From NCBI GenBank assembly GCA_030829985.1, contig JAURNW010000031.1:1-64000 (forward strand): DNA of 64,000 nucleotides. Reading direction: 5' to 3'. Shown here one piece after another: positions 6,888 through 17,553 of the stretch (its first letter is position 1; every line of letters starts with the position of its first letter). The notes below the pieces were generated by a model. That model saw only the letters and a list, made by a program, of their open reading frames with translations. It made no database searches and was not told the DNA's origin. A program made the position numbers and the translations under genes. This DNA is from Gammaproteobacteria bacterium (GTDB lineage: Bacteria; Pseudomonadota; Gammaproteobacteria; Eutrophobiales; Eutrophobiaceae).

Positions 6888-8330
6888 CTATACAGGTGAT
6901 GGTAGATCTGTATCACCCATTAGGTATTTATCAACCGCTGCTGCCGCACTTCTTCCTTCTGCAATTGCCCATACAATCAAACTCTGGCCATGTTGCATAT
7001 CGCCAGCGACAAACACCCCTTCTACATTTGTCTGCCAGTTTTCCTGCCAGACGTTGGTGCGGTCGTTTAGATCGACACCGAGTTGTTCAACCAGACCTTC
7101 TTTTTCTGCACCCGTAAAACCCATTGCCAGAAAAACAAAATCCGCTTTTAACATTTGTTTGCTGTTTGGTACGTCGTTGAACTGCATACGTCCAGCTTCG
7201 CGTTGTATCTCTACCTTGGTTAATTCGAGTTCGGTTAAATTACCGTCTGCATCGCCATGGAATTTTTTCGTTTGTACTGAATAAACGCGTTCGCCACCTT
7301 CTTCGTGCGCCGAGGCTGTACGAAAGATAAACGGCCATTGTGGCCATGGATTATCATGTGCGCGTTTTTCGGGAGGTTGCGGCATGATCTCTAATGAAGT
7401 TACTGAAGCAGCACCTTGTCTGTGCGAGGTTCCGATACAGTCGGCACCGGTATCACCACCGCCGATAATGATCACGTGTTTACCTTTTACATTGATCAAT
7501 TCTTCTTCAGGAATAGTATCGCCCATGCACAAACGATTTGCTTGCGGCAGGAATTCCATTGCCTGATAGATACCTTTTAACTTACGACCAGGAATCGGCA
7601 AGTCGCGTCGTGCGCTGGCACCACCACATAAGACTAATGCATCAAATTGTTTCTTTAATTCATTCGCATCGATGTCGACACCAATATGCGTACCCGGTTT
7701 AAAGGTTACGCCTTCTGCTGCCATTTGATCCATACGACGATCAAGACGACTCTTTTCCATCTTGAATTCAGGTATGCCATAACGCATTAAACCACCGATA
7801 CGATCATCTCGTTCAAACAAGGTCACATCATGTCCTGCGCGCGCGAGTTGTTGCGCAGCAGCCATACCTGCCGGACCTGAACCAATCACACCGACTTTTT
7901 TGCCGGTTTTCTTTTCCGGGATTTCAGGTTTAATCCAACCGTTTTCCCAGGCCTTATCAATAATGGACAGTTCGACGGCTTTAATCGTTACCGGATCATC
8001 GTTGATACCAAGCACGCAAGCGCCTTCGCACGGCGCCGGACATAAAGTGCCGGTAAATTCAGGGAAATTGTTCGTGGCATGCAAGCGTTTGATCGCATCT
8101 TGCCATTGATCGCGATAGACCAGATCGTTCCAGTCCGGAATCAAGTTGCCTAATGGACATCCTTGATGACAAAACGGGATACCACAATCCATACAACGCG
8201 AGGCTTGTTCCTTTAACGGAGCAACCGGCCAAGGCTGCATGACCTGTTTCCAGTCTTTCTTACGTTCCGCTACCGGTCGGTAAGGTTGCTTGGCTCTGGC
8301 GTGTTCTATAAATCCGGTTGGTTTACCCAT
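6888..8330 (-). CDS. gltD: Glutamate synthase (NADPH) small subunit
   Basis: 480 residues, the usual length. The N-terminal region carries the cysteines that bind the [4Fe-4S] clusters ([17 protein letters not shown] and [12 protein letters not shown]). An FAD-binding GxGxxG ([29 protein letters not shown]) and an NADPH-binding fold ([21 protein letters not shown]) follow. GltD passes electrons from NADPH to GltB, which makes two glutamates from glutamine and 2-oxoglutarate. Its start overlaps the gltB stop by 8 bases, which suggests translational coupling. The operon ends at the hairpin at 6731-6755. Confidence 0.97.
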   Translation of the reverse strand: MGKPTGFIEHARAKQPYRPVAERKKDWKQVMQPWPVAPLKEQASRCMDCGIPFCHQGCPLGNLIPDWNDLVYRDQWQDAIKRLHATNNFPEFTGTLCPAPCEGACVLGINDDPVTIKAVELSIIDKAWENGWIKPEIPEKKTGKKVGVIGSGPAGMAAAQQLARAGHDVTLFERDDRIGGLMRYGIPEFKMEKSRLDRRMDQMAAEGVTFKPGTHIGVDIDANELKKQFDALVLCGGASARRDLPIPGRKLKGIYQAMEFLPQANRLCMGDTIPEEELINVKGKHVIIIGGGDTGADCIGTSHRQGAASVTSLEIMPQPPEKRAHDNPWPQWPFIFRTASAHEEGGERVYSVQTKKFHGDADGNLTELELTKVEIQREAGRMQFNDVPNSKQMLKADFVFLAMGFTGAEKEGLVEQLGVDLNDRTNVWQENWQTNVEGVFVAGDMQHGQSLIVWAIAEGRSAAAAVDKYLMGDTDLPSPV

Positions 8331-11300
8331 GTGCTGCCTCCATCACGGCATCATCCACGGATGTGCCTTCTGCTTTTGCCTTCTTGATCGCTGCTAGCAC
8401 ACGCTTGTAATCCTTCGGCATAACTTTTATAAATTTTGATTGATATTTGCTCCAGTTGTTGAGGATATTCTTCGCAACTGCGCTTTGTGTGTAATCTGCA
8501 TGTTTGGTTAGTAATGTTTTTACTGTGACCAAATCTTCATCTTCATCCAATGAATCCAGATCGACCATACCTTGATTGCAATGGACTTCAAAATCACCCG
8601 CTTCATCCAGAACATACGCTATGCCACCAGACATACCGGCAGCAAAGTTTCGACCTGTTTTGCCAATGATAACAACGCGTCCACCGGTCATATATTCACA
8701 ACCATGATCACCGATACCTTCGACCACTGTATTGACACCACTATTACGAACACAGAAACGTTCGCCGGCGATACCACGAATATAAGCTTCGCCCTGAGTC
8801 GCACCATAGAGTAGTACATTACCTACCAATATATTTTCTTCGGCAACAAAGCTGGAATGACGTGGCGGATAAACAATAATCTTACCGCCGGATAAACCTT
8901 TGCCAAGATAGTCATTGGCATCACCTTCCAGGGTTAAGGTCACACCCTTAGGGATAAATGCACCAAAACTCATACCGGCCGATCCATTGAAATGAATGTT
9001 GATAGTATCTTCAGGCAAACCTTCCGCGCCGTAGCGCTTGGTAATGTTATAACCGAGTATCGTGCCTACGGTTCGATTGGTATTCAGAACCGGCAGGATA
9101 ATATCAACAGGCTTTTTGCTTTCCAACGCTTCCTTACATAATGGCAAAATTGTTGTTATATCCAATGACTGTTCCAATCCATGGTCCTGTTTTTTAACAC
9201 AATGAAATGCATCGCCTGGACGAGGAACCGGTTTCAAAAGGATATTTGAGAAATCCAATCCAGCCGCTTTCCAATGATTTACGGCTTTCTTTGTTTCTAG
9301 TCTATCGACTTGCCCTACCATTTCATCAATGGTTCTGAAACCTAGCTCAGCCATATATTCCCTGACTTCTTCAGCAATATACTTAAAGAAGTTTTCAACA
9401 AATTCCGGGCTGCCGCCAAATTTCTTTCTGAGTTCAGGGTTCTGTGTGGCAACACCAACAGGACAGGTATTTAAATGACAGACTCGCATCATGATGCAAC
9501 CCATGACGACCAGAGGTGCCGTAGAGAAACCAAATTCTTCTGCGCCGAGAAGTGCGGCTATCACGACATCACGTCCGGTCTTTAACTGACCATCAGTTTG
9601 GACGACGATACGATCACGTAATCCATTCATGACTAACACTTGTTGTGTTTCAGCCAGACCCAGTTCCCATGGCAAACCAGCATGTTTTAGTGAGCTGATT
9701 GGAGAAGCGCCGGTACCACCATCGTAGCCTGATATCAGTACTACATCGGAATGTGCTTTAGCCACACCCGCTGCAACAGTTCCTACACCAACCTCAGCAA
9801 CAAGTTTCACATGAATACGTGCTTCCGGATTTGAATTCTTTAAGTCATGGATCAATTGCGCCAGATCTTCGATCGAGTAGATATCATGATGTGGTGGTGG
9901 TGAAATAAGCCCAACACCCGCAGTCGAATGACGCACCTTGGCAATCCACGGATAGACTTTGGTGCCCGGTAATTGTCCACCTTCACCAGGCTTCGCACCT
10001 TGCGCCATTTTGATTTGTATATCATCGGCATTCGCCAGATATTCACTGGTAACACCAAAACGACCAGAAGCAACCTGTTTAATCGAGCTGCGGCGTAAAT
10101 CACCATTGGCATCCGGTGTAAAACGATCAGGGTCTTCACCACCTTCACCGGTATTCGATTTACCACCAATGCGGTTCATCGCAATGGCTAATGTTTCGTG
10201 TGCTTCTTTACTAATAGAACCGTAAGACATCGCACCGGTTGAAAAGCGTTTCATGATGCTTTCAATCGGTTCAACTTCATCTAACGGAATAGATGTTTTA
10301 TCTTGCTTGAATGCAAACAAACCTCTCAAGGTAGCAAGATGTTCATTTTGATCATCAACTAATGAAGTATATTCCTTGAAGATTTTGTATTGCCCTGAAC
10401 GGGTAGCATGCTGAAGCTTAAAAACGGTATTAGGATTGAACAGATGATATTCACCATCACGCCGCCACTGATACTCACCACCCCATTCCAGATCAGGTCT
10501 TTTGACCGGGCGATCAGGAAAGGCATTGTGATGACGTTTGCTCATTTCTTTTGCAACGACATCAATACCAATACCGCCGATACGCGATGCAGTTCCAGTA
10601 AAATATTCTTCGACAAATTCTTTATTCAGACCAATTGCTTCAAACACCTGTGCACCACAATACGATTGCACCGTTGAGATACCCATCTTGGCCATTGTTT
10701 TGGTCAGGCCTTTGCTTACAGCCTTGATAAAATTCTTTACCGCTTTCTTGTGTTCCATCTCTGGAAGGTGGCCTTTACCGATTAAATCACCCAAGGATTC
10801 AAACGCGAGGTAAGGGTTCACTGCGCCTATACCATAACCAATTAGTACTGCGAAGTGATGCACTTCTCTGGGTTCACCTGACTCAAGGATTAAACCTATG
10901 CGGGTACGTTTACCGTTGCGGATTAAATGATGATGCACACCGGCCGTTGCTAATAAGGCAGGAATCGCCGTTTTATGCTGGTCTATTCCACGATCCGACA
11001 AGATGACATTAGTAAAGCCATCATCAATAGCCTTATCGACTTCTAAATAGACGTCTTCTAATGCCTTAGCCAATCCTGCGCCATCTTCCGCGACGGGATA
11101 TAAGATAGAGACTGTCCTGGTTTTAAAACCGGGTAAGTTTACATCCCGTATCTTGGCCAGCTCTTCATTTGTAATGATAGGTGTGCTGAGTTTTATGCGT
11201 CGACAACTTTCAGGTGAAGGTTTTAATAAATTACCTTCAGGGCCGATCGTGATAGCTACCTGAGTTACGAGTTCTTCACGTATGCCATCCAAAGGCGGGT

Positions 11301-12879
11301 TGGTAACCTGGGCAAACAACTGTTTGAAATAATCGTATAACAGACGTGAACGATCCGATAATACAGCCAACGCTGCATCTGTACCCATAGAGCCAGTCGG
11401 CTCTAGCCCTTTTGCTGCCATCGGTGCCATCAAGATTCTTAAATCTTCATGTGTATAACCAAAGGCTTGTTGACGTTGTAATAAGGTGTCCGGATCTGAA
11501 CCATGAATCTGTTTTGGATCAGGTATTTTTTCAATCGGCATCAGGTTCTGTTTTAACCATTCGCCATAAGGGTGCTCTTTTGCAAACTGATCTTTTAATT
11601 CTTCATCACCAATGATGCGCCCTTGCTTGGTATCGACCATAAAAATACGGCCAGGATGCAGCCGTTCTTTTATCTTTACGTTTTCAGGAGCAACTTCCAG
11701 GACACCTACTTCCGACGCCATGATAACCATGTCGTCTTTAGTGACGTAATAACGTGATGGCCTTAAACCATTACGATCCAGTACCGCTCCAATCACTTCA
11801 CCATCAGTAAATGCGATTGATGCCGGGCCATCCCAGGGCTCCATTAACGAGGCGTGGTACTCGTAAAAAGCCTTACGATCCTCATCCATCGTTTCATGAC
11901 CAGACCATGCTTCAGGAATCATCATAAGTACTGCGTGCGGTAACGGACGACCCGCCATGTGTAAAAATTCCATGACGTTATCAAATGTCGCTGAATCACT
12001 GCCGCCTTCTATAACAACCGGGAATAATTTTTTCAGATCATCGCCAAACAAATCTGATTCGCACAAAGATTCACGTGCGCGCATCCAGTTTGCGTTACCG
12101 CGTGAGGTATTGATCTCGCCGTTATGTGCAACATAACGGAACGGGTGTGCTAAACGCCAGGCGGGGAAAGTATTGGTTGAAAATCGTTGGTGTACTAATG
12201 CCATTGCTGACTCGACATCAGGGTCGTTAATATCGGGAAACATCGGCTCGATCTGTTCACCGGTTAACATGCCTTTATAGACAAAGGTGCCATAGGATAA
12301 TGAGGGGACATAGAACAGTTTCTGTTCTGACATATCCGAACCCCAGATCGCATTTTCCACGCGCTTACGGATAACATATAGCTTGCGATCAAATGCCTCG
12401 GAATTGAGACTGTCATTTTTTCCTATAAAGATTTGTTTGAATGTTGGCTCACCATCTTTTGCAGTGGGGCCTAGTGTTGAGTCATCTATTGGCACATCGC
12501 GCCAGCCTAATAAGTGCTGTCCTTCTTCTTCGACTACTTTTTCAAATATTTCCTGACAACGTTTTGACTGAGCCACATCGACAGGAAGAAAAACCAATCC
12601 TGCGCCATAGCTTTCATAATCGGGAAGATCAAAACCAATTTCCTTACACACTCGCAGGAAAAATTTATGTGGTTTTTGAATCAATATGCCAACACCATCG
12701 CCGGTATTTTCCTCACAGCCACAGGCGCCACGATGTAATAAATTCTTTAAAATTGTTAATGCATTTTCGACAATCGCGCGTGATTTTTGACCTTTGATGT
12801 TAACCACAAAGCCGACGCCACAGGCATCGTGTTCAGTGGAAGGGTCATACAAACCCTGTTGCTCTGGTGCTTGCTTCAT
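8323..12879 (-). CDS. gltB: Glutamate synthase large subunit
   Basis: 1518 residues, full length. The short propeptide ends before Cys20 ([10 protein letters not shown]), the N-terminal nucleophile of the class II glutaminase domain. After the central domain comes the FMN-binding synthase domain ([29 protein letters not shown]) and the 3Fe-4S cysteines ([15 protein letters not shown]). The C-terminal glutamate-synthase beta-helix (GxxxGxxxxGGxI repeats) runs to about residue 1450. It is the main ammonia-assimilation enzyme together with glutamine synthetase. The 5' leader is about 170 bases from a good sigma-70 promoter at 13056-13084. Confidence 0.98.
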   Translation of the reverse strand: MKQAPEQQGLYDPSTEHDACGVGFVVNIKGQKSRAIVENALTILKNLLHRGACGCEENTGDGVGILIQKPHKFFLRVCKEIGFDLPDYESYGAGLVFLPVDVAQSKRCQEIFEKVVEEEGQHLLGWRDVPIDDSTLGPTAKDGEPTFKQIFIGKNDSLNSEAFDRKLYVIRKRVENAIWGSDMSEQKLFYVPSLSYGTFVYKGMLTGEQIEPMFPDINDPDVESAMALVHQRFSTNTFPAWRLAHPFRYVAHNGEINTSRGNANWMRARESLCESDLFGDDLKKLFPVVIEGGSDSATFDNVMEFLHMAGRPLPHAVLMMIPEAWSGHETMDEDRKAFYEYHASLMEPWDGPASIAFTDGEVIGAVLDRNGLRPSRYYVTKDDMVIMASEVGVLEVAPENVKIKERLHPGRIFMVDTKQGRIIGDEELKDQFAKEHPYGEWLKQNLMPIEKIPDPKQIHGSDPDTLLQRQQAFGYTHEDLRILMAPMAAKGLEPTGSMGTDAALAVLSDRSRLLYDYFKQLFAQVTNPPLDGIREELVTQVAITIGPEGNLLKPSPESCRRIKLSTPIITNEELAKIRDVNLPGFKTRTVSILYPVAEDGAGLAKALEDVYLEVDKAIDDGFTNVILSDRGIDQHKTAIPALLATAGVHHHLIRNGKRTRIGLILESGEPREVHHFAVLIGYGIGAVNPYLAFESLGDLIGKGHLPEMEHKKAVKNFIKAVSKGLTKTMAKMGISTVQSYCGAQVFEAIGLNKEFVEEYFTGTASRIGGIGIDVVAKEMSKRHHNAFPDRPVKRPDLEWGGEYQWRRDGEYHLFNPNTVFKLQHATRSGQYKIFKEYTSLVDDQNEHLATLRGLFAFKQDKTSIPLDEVEPIESIMKRFSTGAMSYGSISKEAHETLAIAMNRIGGKSNTGEGGEDPDRFTPDANGDLRRSSIKQVASGRFGVTSEYLANADDIQIKMAQGAKPGEGGQLPGTKVYPWIAKVRHSTAGVGLISPPPHHDIYSIEDLAQLIHDLKNSNPEARIHVKLVAEVGVGTVAAGVAKAHSDVVLISGYDGGTGASPISSLKHAGLPWELGLAETQQVLVMNGLRDRIVVQTDGQLKTGRDVVIAALLGAEEFGFSTAPLVVMGCIMMRVCHLNTCPVGVATQNPELRKKFGGSPEFVENFFKYIAEEVREYMAELGFRTIDEMVGQVDRLETKKAVNHWKAAGLDFSNILLKPVPRPGDAFHCVKKQDHGLEQSLDITTILPLCKEALESKKPVDIILPVLNTNRTVGTILGYNITKRYGAEGLPEDTINIHFNGSAGMSFGAFIPKGVTLTLEGDANDYLGKGLSGGKIIVYPPRHSSFVAEENILVGNVLLYGATQGEAYIRGIAGERFCVRNSGVNTVVEGIGDHGCEYMTGGRVVIIGKTGRNFAAGMSGGIAYVLDEAGDFEVHCNQGMVDLDSLDEDEDLVTVKTLLTKHADYTQSAVAKNILNNWSKYQSKFIKVMPKDYKRVLAAIKKAKAEGTSVDDAVMEAAHG

Positions 12880-13055
12880 ACTGAATTCACTCTTCTATAA
12901 TGTTAGGTTTACTAGCTTTGTGCTTGCACATAAGCATGAAACTGATTCGCGGAGATAGCCAGGGAGTCACTTCCAAGAAAACCCTTGAAATCCTTAATTT
13001 TCTTATAATTTTTTTACACGCACACTTACCCCCCAATAATTCACGAGGGGAAAGG

Positions 13056-13084
13056 ATTATAATAAAGCGCCCTGTTTATGTCAC
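13056..13084 (-). promoter_or_regulatory. Sigma-70 promoter of gltBD
   Basis: On the minus strand GTGACA (13084-13079) and TATAAT (13061-13056) are separated by exactly 17 bases. The predicted start lies about 170 bases before the gltB ATG, so the leader is long. It contains a G-run and C-run (CCCCTC...GGGGGG) that could form a hairpin. Confidence 0.6.
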
Positions 13085-13123
13085 GGTGCAACATAAGATT
13101 GTCATAGGCACTCTTTTAAACAG

Positions 13124-13188
13124 ATTTTAGCGTATTTTAGCGTTATTTATATGCATATAACGGTTATTTAGCGATTATATGCGCATAT
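13124..13188. promoter_or_regulatory. Clustered palindromes and direct repeats upstream of the gltB promoter
   Basis: ATTTTAGCG occurs at 13124-13132 and 13134-13142 (10-base phase), with ATTTAGCGA at 13167-13175. Two perfect palindromes follow: TTATATGCATATAA (13147-13160) and ATATGCGCATAT (13177-13188), with centres 29 bases apart. All lie 40 to 130 bases upstream of the promoter, as an activator or repressor array would. Confidence 0.4.
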
Positions 13189-13227
13189 TAGGTGCATTTT
13201 CACGAGACTTCTTTAAGATTAATATTT

Positions 13228-14631
13228 CTATTTTAGAAGGTCTTTAATGCTTCCAACTGTTCTAGGCCATGGTGCCATCAATTTTGCCCTGCTTGGGAGG
13301 GTGTCTATTGCGGCAAGTGCTTTATCCCGATCATTGTAAAGCCCATATACTAACACATGCCAATCCTTGCCTTTATTTGATGTAGTGAAAGCTATTATCT
13401 GTTCTTCATTGCGATCGAACGATTTAAGGTAGAGCTTGATAGTGTCTTTTTCATAGGCGCCAATTAACTGTAATACATATTTCTCCGGGTCCTGCTTGCT
13501 TAACCACTCAATATCATGAACCGGGGTATCTGATTCAACACTGCTACTGTCTTCTACAGTCCTGGCAAGTTGAGAATCTGATTCCGCTACGACACTTTGT
13601 AATTGCTCATTATTAACGGCAACTATATTAGTGTTGTTATTATCTGTTTCTATTTCTGGAACTTCCGATGCGGATACTGCTTCTGTCGTGACTGATTCTG
13701 GCATCACATGCATATCAACATCACTTATTTTCTGATTATTATTCTTTTTTATTTCGGGCAAGCTTAATTTGATTGTTTGCTTCTTAGCCTCGTCTTTAGA
13801 AGGTTCGAGCAACAAAAATGTGACGCCAACAGATAAAAATAATAAACACAGAGCTGTAACTATTATCAATTTAGTTTTTAATAATGATGATGCTGTATTC
13901 AGTAAAGTTTTTGACTCGCCTGCTGAATTATTTTTTGCCGGATCATCCAGGTATTGCGCACATAGCGTATTAATTCTTCCTGGCATTCCATGTGAAATCC
14001 TGTGTATTTGCTGGATAGTTTTTTCATCAAACACTTTTGTTTCTGATGCCCCGTCTTCAGGATATCGATTATGTATATATTGTTCGGTTTGTCTTTCACT
14101 CAAACTTGGCATATCAATAATATGCATATCAAGAGCATCATCAACAATACCAAGCTGTTTAAGCCGGTCCAGAAATAGAGGATCACAAAACAGACAGAAA
14201 TTAAGCACAGCGACAGAATTTGACTCTGTTAATATTTCAAATAAAACACTAACCAATTCATCGTTAAAAACATCTACATCATCAATTAGCAACACAGGGA
14301 TTTGTTGATTTTTTTCACATCGCTCTAATAGTTCATTTAAATCACTTTGACTATACGACGAATTTTTTGATTCATCTTTAATATCACCAATTACCGCCTT
14401 GAAAATATCATTTTTACCTGTCCTGGAATTAACGACCAGTTTTTTAATCAACAGGTTTTTATTTTGCTGGCGCGATAATTCTTCATGCAGGGTAGATTTG
14501 CCAGACTCATGAACGCCTTTAACAATGATTAGATGATTGCTGTGCTCTAACAGATGCGATATTAACTCAACACGATGCATCAACTCTGGCGTTAAAAAAT
14601 TGAAACTATTCTGTTGGTCTTGTTGTGTCAT
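13228..14631 (-). CDS. damX: DamX-like AAA ATPase with SPOR domain
   Basis: 467 residues. The N-terminal AAA domain has Walker A GVHESGKST (39-47) and Walker B VLLIDDVDVF. One membrane segment is at about 254-275 (LIIVTALCLLFLSVGVTFLLL). An acidic Ser/Thr/Asn-rich periplasmic linker follows, then a C-terminal SPOR domain (about 382-467, starting YVLQLIGAYEKDTIKLY and ending near RAKLMAPWPRTVGSIKDLL). SPOR domains bind glycan strands lacking stem peptides at the division septum. The position next to aroKB and gltBD matches the Pseudomonas and E. coli damX loci. The cytoplasmic ATPase is ExeA/GspA-like; its cellular role is not settled. Confidence 0.85.
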   Translation of the reverse strand: MTQQDQQNSFNFLTPELMHRVELISHLLEHSNHLIIVKGVHESGKSTLHEELSRQQNKNLLIKKLVVNSRTGKNDIFKAVIGDIKDESKNSSYSQSDLNELLERCEKNQQIPVLLIDDVDVFNDELVSVLFEILTESNSVAVLNFCLFCDPLFLDRLKQLGIVDDALDMHIIDMPSLSERQTEQYIHNRYPEDGASETKVFDEKTIQQIHRISHGMPGRINTLCAQYLDDPAKNNSAGESKTLLNTASSLLKTKLIIVTALCLLFLSVGVTFLLLEPSKDEAKKQTIKLSLPEIKKNNNQKISDVDMHVMPESVTTEAVSASEVPEIETDNNNTNIVAVNNEQLQSVVAESDSQLARTVEDSSSVESDTPVHDIEWLSKQDPEKYVLQLIGAYEKDTIKLYLKSFDRNEEQIIAFTTSNKGKDWHVLVYGLYNDRDKALAAIDTLPSRAKLMAPWPRTVGSIKDLLK

Positions 14632-14683
14632 ATTGTTGAAAAACTTTTACATATAAACAGCTTTTTTAAGTAAAGATATATTT

Positions 14684-15829
14684 CTAAACAGCACCTGAAA
14701 TCCTCTCAGCTTCCGAAAAAGCAAAACGATCCGTCATTCCTGCAATATAATCAGCGATAATTCTTGTGACCGCATTTTTATCATCAGAATCTTTATTTCT
14801 GCTTATGTTATGTTGTGTCTCGTTTGTGAGTAAGCTCGGGTTGTTCATATAAGCATCAAATAATAAACCGACTGTTTCTTTTGCTCTATTAGCCATCGTT
14901 TGAACACGTTCGTGTTGATATAAATTTATTCGTAAATATTTTTTTAATTCTTTATGCATCACATCGGTTGCATCGCTCATTTTAATCAATGTCACGCCAC
15001 ATTTTCTTACCTCATCAATATCTATAGGCCGAACCGAGTTAATCATTTCTTCACTGGTCGTTATAAGATCGCTCACAAGAAAATTTATCATCCTTCTAAT
15101 TATCTCGTGGCGTAAGCGACTATCTGATAAATCAGGCCACTTTTTAATTACACTGTCATAGTGACTACTAAATATTTCACAACTCCTTAGATCATCAATT
15201 TCCAGCAACCCTGCTCTGAGACCATCATCTATATCATGATTATTGTATGCAATTTCATCAGCAATGTTTGCAATCTGGGCTTCTACACCTGGTCTTTCAT
15301 TATTGATAAACCTGGCCCCTAACTCGCCTAATGTTTGTGCATTAATTCTTGAGCAGTGTTTTAGAATTCCTTCTCGTGTTTCAAATGTTAGATTTAGTCC
15401 GGGAAAACTTGCGTAACGTTTCTCAAGTTGATCAACTATTCTGATTGACTGGAGATTATGTTCGAAACCACCATAATCACGCATACAGGCATTTAATGCA
15501 TCCTGGCCTGCATGGCCAAATGGTGTATGACCTAGGTCGTGGGCTAAACAGATTGCTTCTGTCAAATCTTCATTTACATTCAATGCTCGTGCAATTGTTC
15601 TGCCTATTTGAGCCACTTCAATTGAATGAGTCAGACGAGTACGAAACATATCGCCTTCATGATTTACAAAAACCTGGGTTTTATATTCAAGACGTCGGAA
15701 TGCGGATGAATGAATTATACGATCACGATCACGCTGATACTGGTTACGATAGGCAGCTCCATCATCCTGATGAACTCTACCTTTAGTGTTATTGGAATTT
15801 GCAGCATAGACCGCAAGCTCATTTACCAC
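14684..15829 (-). CDS. dgt: dGTP triphosphohydrolase-like HD enzyme
   Basis: 381 residues from GTG 15829, chosen because GAGGAG lies 6 bases upstream. A TTG at 15847 would add six residues and overlap aroB. The HD metal site is RTRLTHSIEVAQIGR ... CLAHDLGHTPFGHAG, followed by EHNLQSIRIVDQLE. SAFRRLEYKTQVFV near the start is the dGTPase signature. Such enzymes cleave dNTPs to the nucleoside and triphosphate and so help control nucleotide pools. The gene sits between aroB and damX, inside what is an aroKB-damX operon in relatives, and seems to be co-transcribed with them. Confidence 0.88.
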   Translation of the reverse strand: MVNELAVYAANSNNTKGRVHQDDGAAYRNQYQRDRDRIIHSSAFRRLEYKTQVFVNHEGDMFRTRLTHSIEVAQIGRTIARALNVNEDLTEAICLAHDLGHTPFGHAGQDALNACMRDYGGFEHNLQSIRIVDQLEKRYASFPGLNLTFETREGILKHCSRINAQTLGELGARFINNERPGVEAQIANIADEIAYNNHDIDDGLRAGLLEIDDLRSCEIFSSHYDSVIKKWPDLSDSRLRHEIIRRMINFLVSDLITTSEEMINSVRPIDIDEVRKCGVTLIKMSDATDVMHKELKKYLRINLYQHERVQTMANRAKETVGLLFDAYMNNPSLLTNETQHNISRNKDSDDKNAVTRIIADYIAGMTDRFAFSEAERISGAV

Positions 15830-15839
15830 ACTTAACTCC

Positions 15840-16919
15840 TCATTCAAGAAAATGGTTAATTGTTTCCGTTAATGCCTGCTCAGTATAGTCTGCCGTAATA
15901 GTCGCTTGTCCAATATCACTCAATAAAATCAAGTATAAAATTCCATCGCGGGATTTTTTATCTACCTTCATATTTTCCAGCATTTGCTTAAGCTTAATAT
16001 CTTTATGAATTTTAATTGGTAATTTTGCCCGAACTAACAACCGCTTAATCCTGTCTACCTGCTCCTGTTCTAATAAACCCAGACGCATTGATAAATCTGC
16101 TGCCATGAGCATGCCGCAACCGACGGCTTCACCATGTAGCCAGTGTTTATAGGAGAGACCAGTTTCAATCGCATGCCCGAATGTATGTCCGAGGTTCAAT
16201 GTGGCTCGCACACCAGACTCTCTTTCATCTTGCGCGACTACTTCAGCTTTATTTATACAGGATCTTTCAATGGTATAAATTAGAGCTTTATTATCACGTT
16301 GTATCAGTAGGTCGATATTGTTCTCAAGCCATTCATAAAATTCTCTATCTCTTATCAAACCATATTTGATAACCTCGGCGAGACCGGCAGAAAACTCTCT
16401 ATCCGGCAAAGACGATAGCACCGAGGTATCTGCTAAAACAGCAGATGGCTGGTAAAATGCCCCAATCATATTTTTACCCAACGGATGATTTACCGCTGTC
16501 TTTCCACCTACTGATGAATCTACCTGGGCAAGCAATGTCGTAGGTATTTGTATGAACTTTACTCCTCGTTGATAACATGCAGCAACGAACCCTGTAAGAT
16601 CGCCTATTACACCGCCGCCTAAAGCTATCAACATGCAGGTACGATTAAACTTTTTCTCCATCAAACGACTGATTATCTGATTAAAACAATCAAGTGACTT
16701 GTAGCTTTCGCCATCGGGCAATACTAAAACGTCATAATCCAGGCCGGCAAGATTATTTACTATTGATTTGAGATACAGGGGTGCAATAGTTTCATTAGTC
16801 ACTACCAGTACTTGATGACTGGTAATCTGTTTATCAATTAATTCTTTATCAGCAAGGATAGAGTCTCCAATATAAATTGGATAACTACGTTTACCAAGGT
16901 CAACTTCTATAACTTTCAT
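15840..16919 (-). CDS. aroB: 3-dehydroquinate synthase
   Basis: 359 residues from ATG 16919; a TTG three codons earlier is less likely. NAD-binding features are LPDGESYKSL, ALGGGVIGDLTGFVAACYQRG and IPTTLLAQVDSSVGGKTAVN. Zn-binding residues are the Glu in AEVIKYG and His in NLGHTFGHAIE and WLHGEAVGCGM. It converts DAHP to 3-dehydroquinate, the second step of the shikimate pathway. Its start overlaps the end of aroK by 20 bases, and dgt follows 11 bases after its stop. Full length. Confidence 0.97.
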   Translation of the reverse strand: MKVIEVDLGKRSYPIYIGDSILADKELIDKQITSHQVLVVTNETIAPLYLKSIVNNLAGLDYDVLVLPDGESYKSLDCFNQIISRLMEKKFNRTCMLIALGGGVIGDLTGFVAACYQRGVKFIQIPTTLLAQVDSSVGGKTAVNHPLGKNMIGAFYQPSAVLADTSVLSSLPDREFSAGLAEVIKYGLIRDREFYEWLENNIDLLIQRDNKALIYTIERSCINKAEVVAQDERESGVRATLNLGHTFGHAIETGLSYKHWLHGEAVGCGMLMAADLSMRLGLLEQEQVDRIKRLLVRAKLPIKIHKDIKLKQMLENMKVDKKSRDGILYLILLSDIGQATITADYTEQALTETINHFLE

Positions 16920-17433
16920 TAGTTTCAATCAGATTTATTATTTTCTGTATTATTTGCTTAATACTCATTTTATCAGTATCTATAATTTCATCAGCCATTG
17001 AAATGTATATAGGTTCTCTCTCACTTAATATTTTTTTAATTTGTTCCAGACGATTCTGACCTTGTAACAATGGCCTCCTTTTATCGCCTGCAGTTCTTTT
17101 ATGTAGCATCTCAGGCCTGGATTTGAGATAAATAATATAACCATTCTTCTTTAGTACCTGTCTGTTTTCAGGCTGCGTCACAGCTCCGCCACCTGTCGAC
17201 AAAACTATATTATCCAGTAAGACCAGCTCTTCTATTATCTGGGATTCACGTTTTCTAAATCCTTCTTCACCTTCAATTTCGAAAATTAAAGATATATTTA
17301 CGCCTGTACGTTGCTCAATTTCATGATCAGAATCATAAAACTTATGAGATGTCTTTTTTGCCAATTGACGTCCAATAGTGGTTTTTCCAGCACCCATTGG
17401 GCCTATCAGGATTATGTTATTAAGTTTGCTCAC
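16900..17433 (-). CDS. aroK: Shikimate kinase
   Basis: 177 residues from GTG 17433. P-loop GPMGAGKTTIG is at about 11-21. DSDHEIEQRTG binds shikimate, followed by EGFRKRES and the LSTGGGAV loop. The lid carries KRRPLLQ. It phosphorylates shikimate at the 3-position. A terminator (17495-17528) separates it from pilQ, so unlike a simple pil-aro read-through operon it may have its own promoter; TATAAT is at 17480-17485 on this strand, right beside the hairpin. Confidence 0.96.
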   Translation of the reverse strand: MSKLNNIILIGPMGAGKTTIGRQLAKKTSHKFYDSDHEIEQRTGVNISLIFEIEGEEGFRKRESQIIEELVLLDNIVLSTGGGAVTQPENRQVLKKNGYIIYLKSRPEMLHKRTAGDKRRPLLQGQNRLEQIKKILSEREPIYISMADEIIDTDKMSIKQIIQKIINLIETNESYRS

Positions 17434-17494
17434 TCTGTGACAATCGAACTTTCTGCGTTAAACATTTCTAGTATTGCAGATTATAGAAAAACAA

Positions 17495-17528
17495 AAAGGG
17501 ATGATACCCAAAATGGGTACATCCCTTT
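17495..17528 (-). terminator. Terminator between pilQ and aroK
   Basis: AAAGGGATGATACCC (17495-17509) pairs with GGGTACATCCCTTT (17515-17528), with one bulge. On the minus strand a TTGTTTTTC run follows. It lies 26 bases past the pilQ stop and ends the pilMNOPQ transcript. Confidence 0.8.
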
Positions 17529-17553
17529 AATGATGTAACAGTTATTATTGTTA

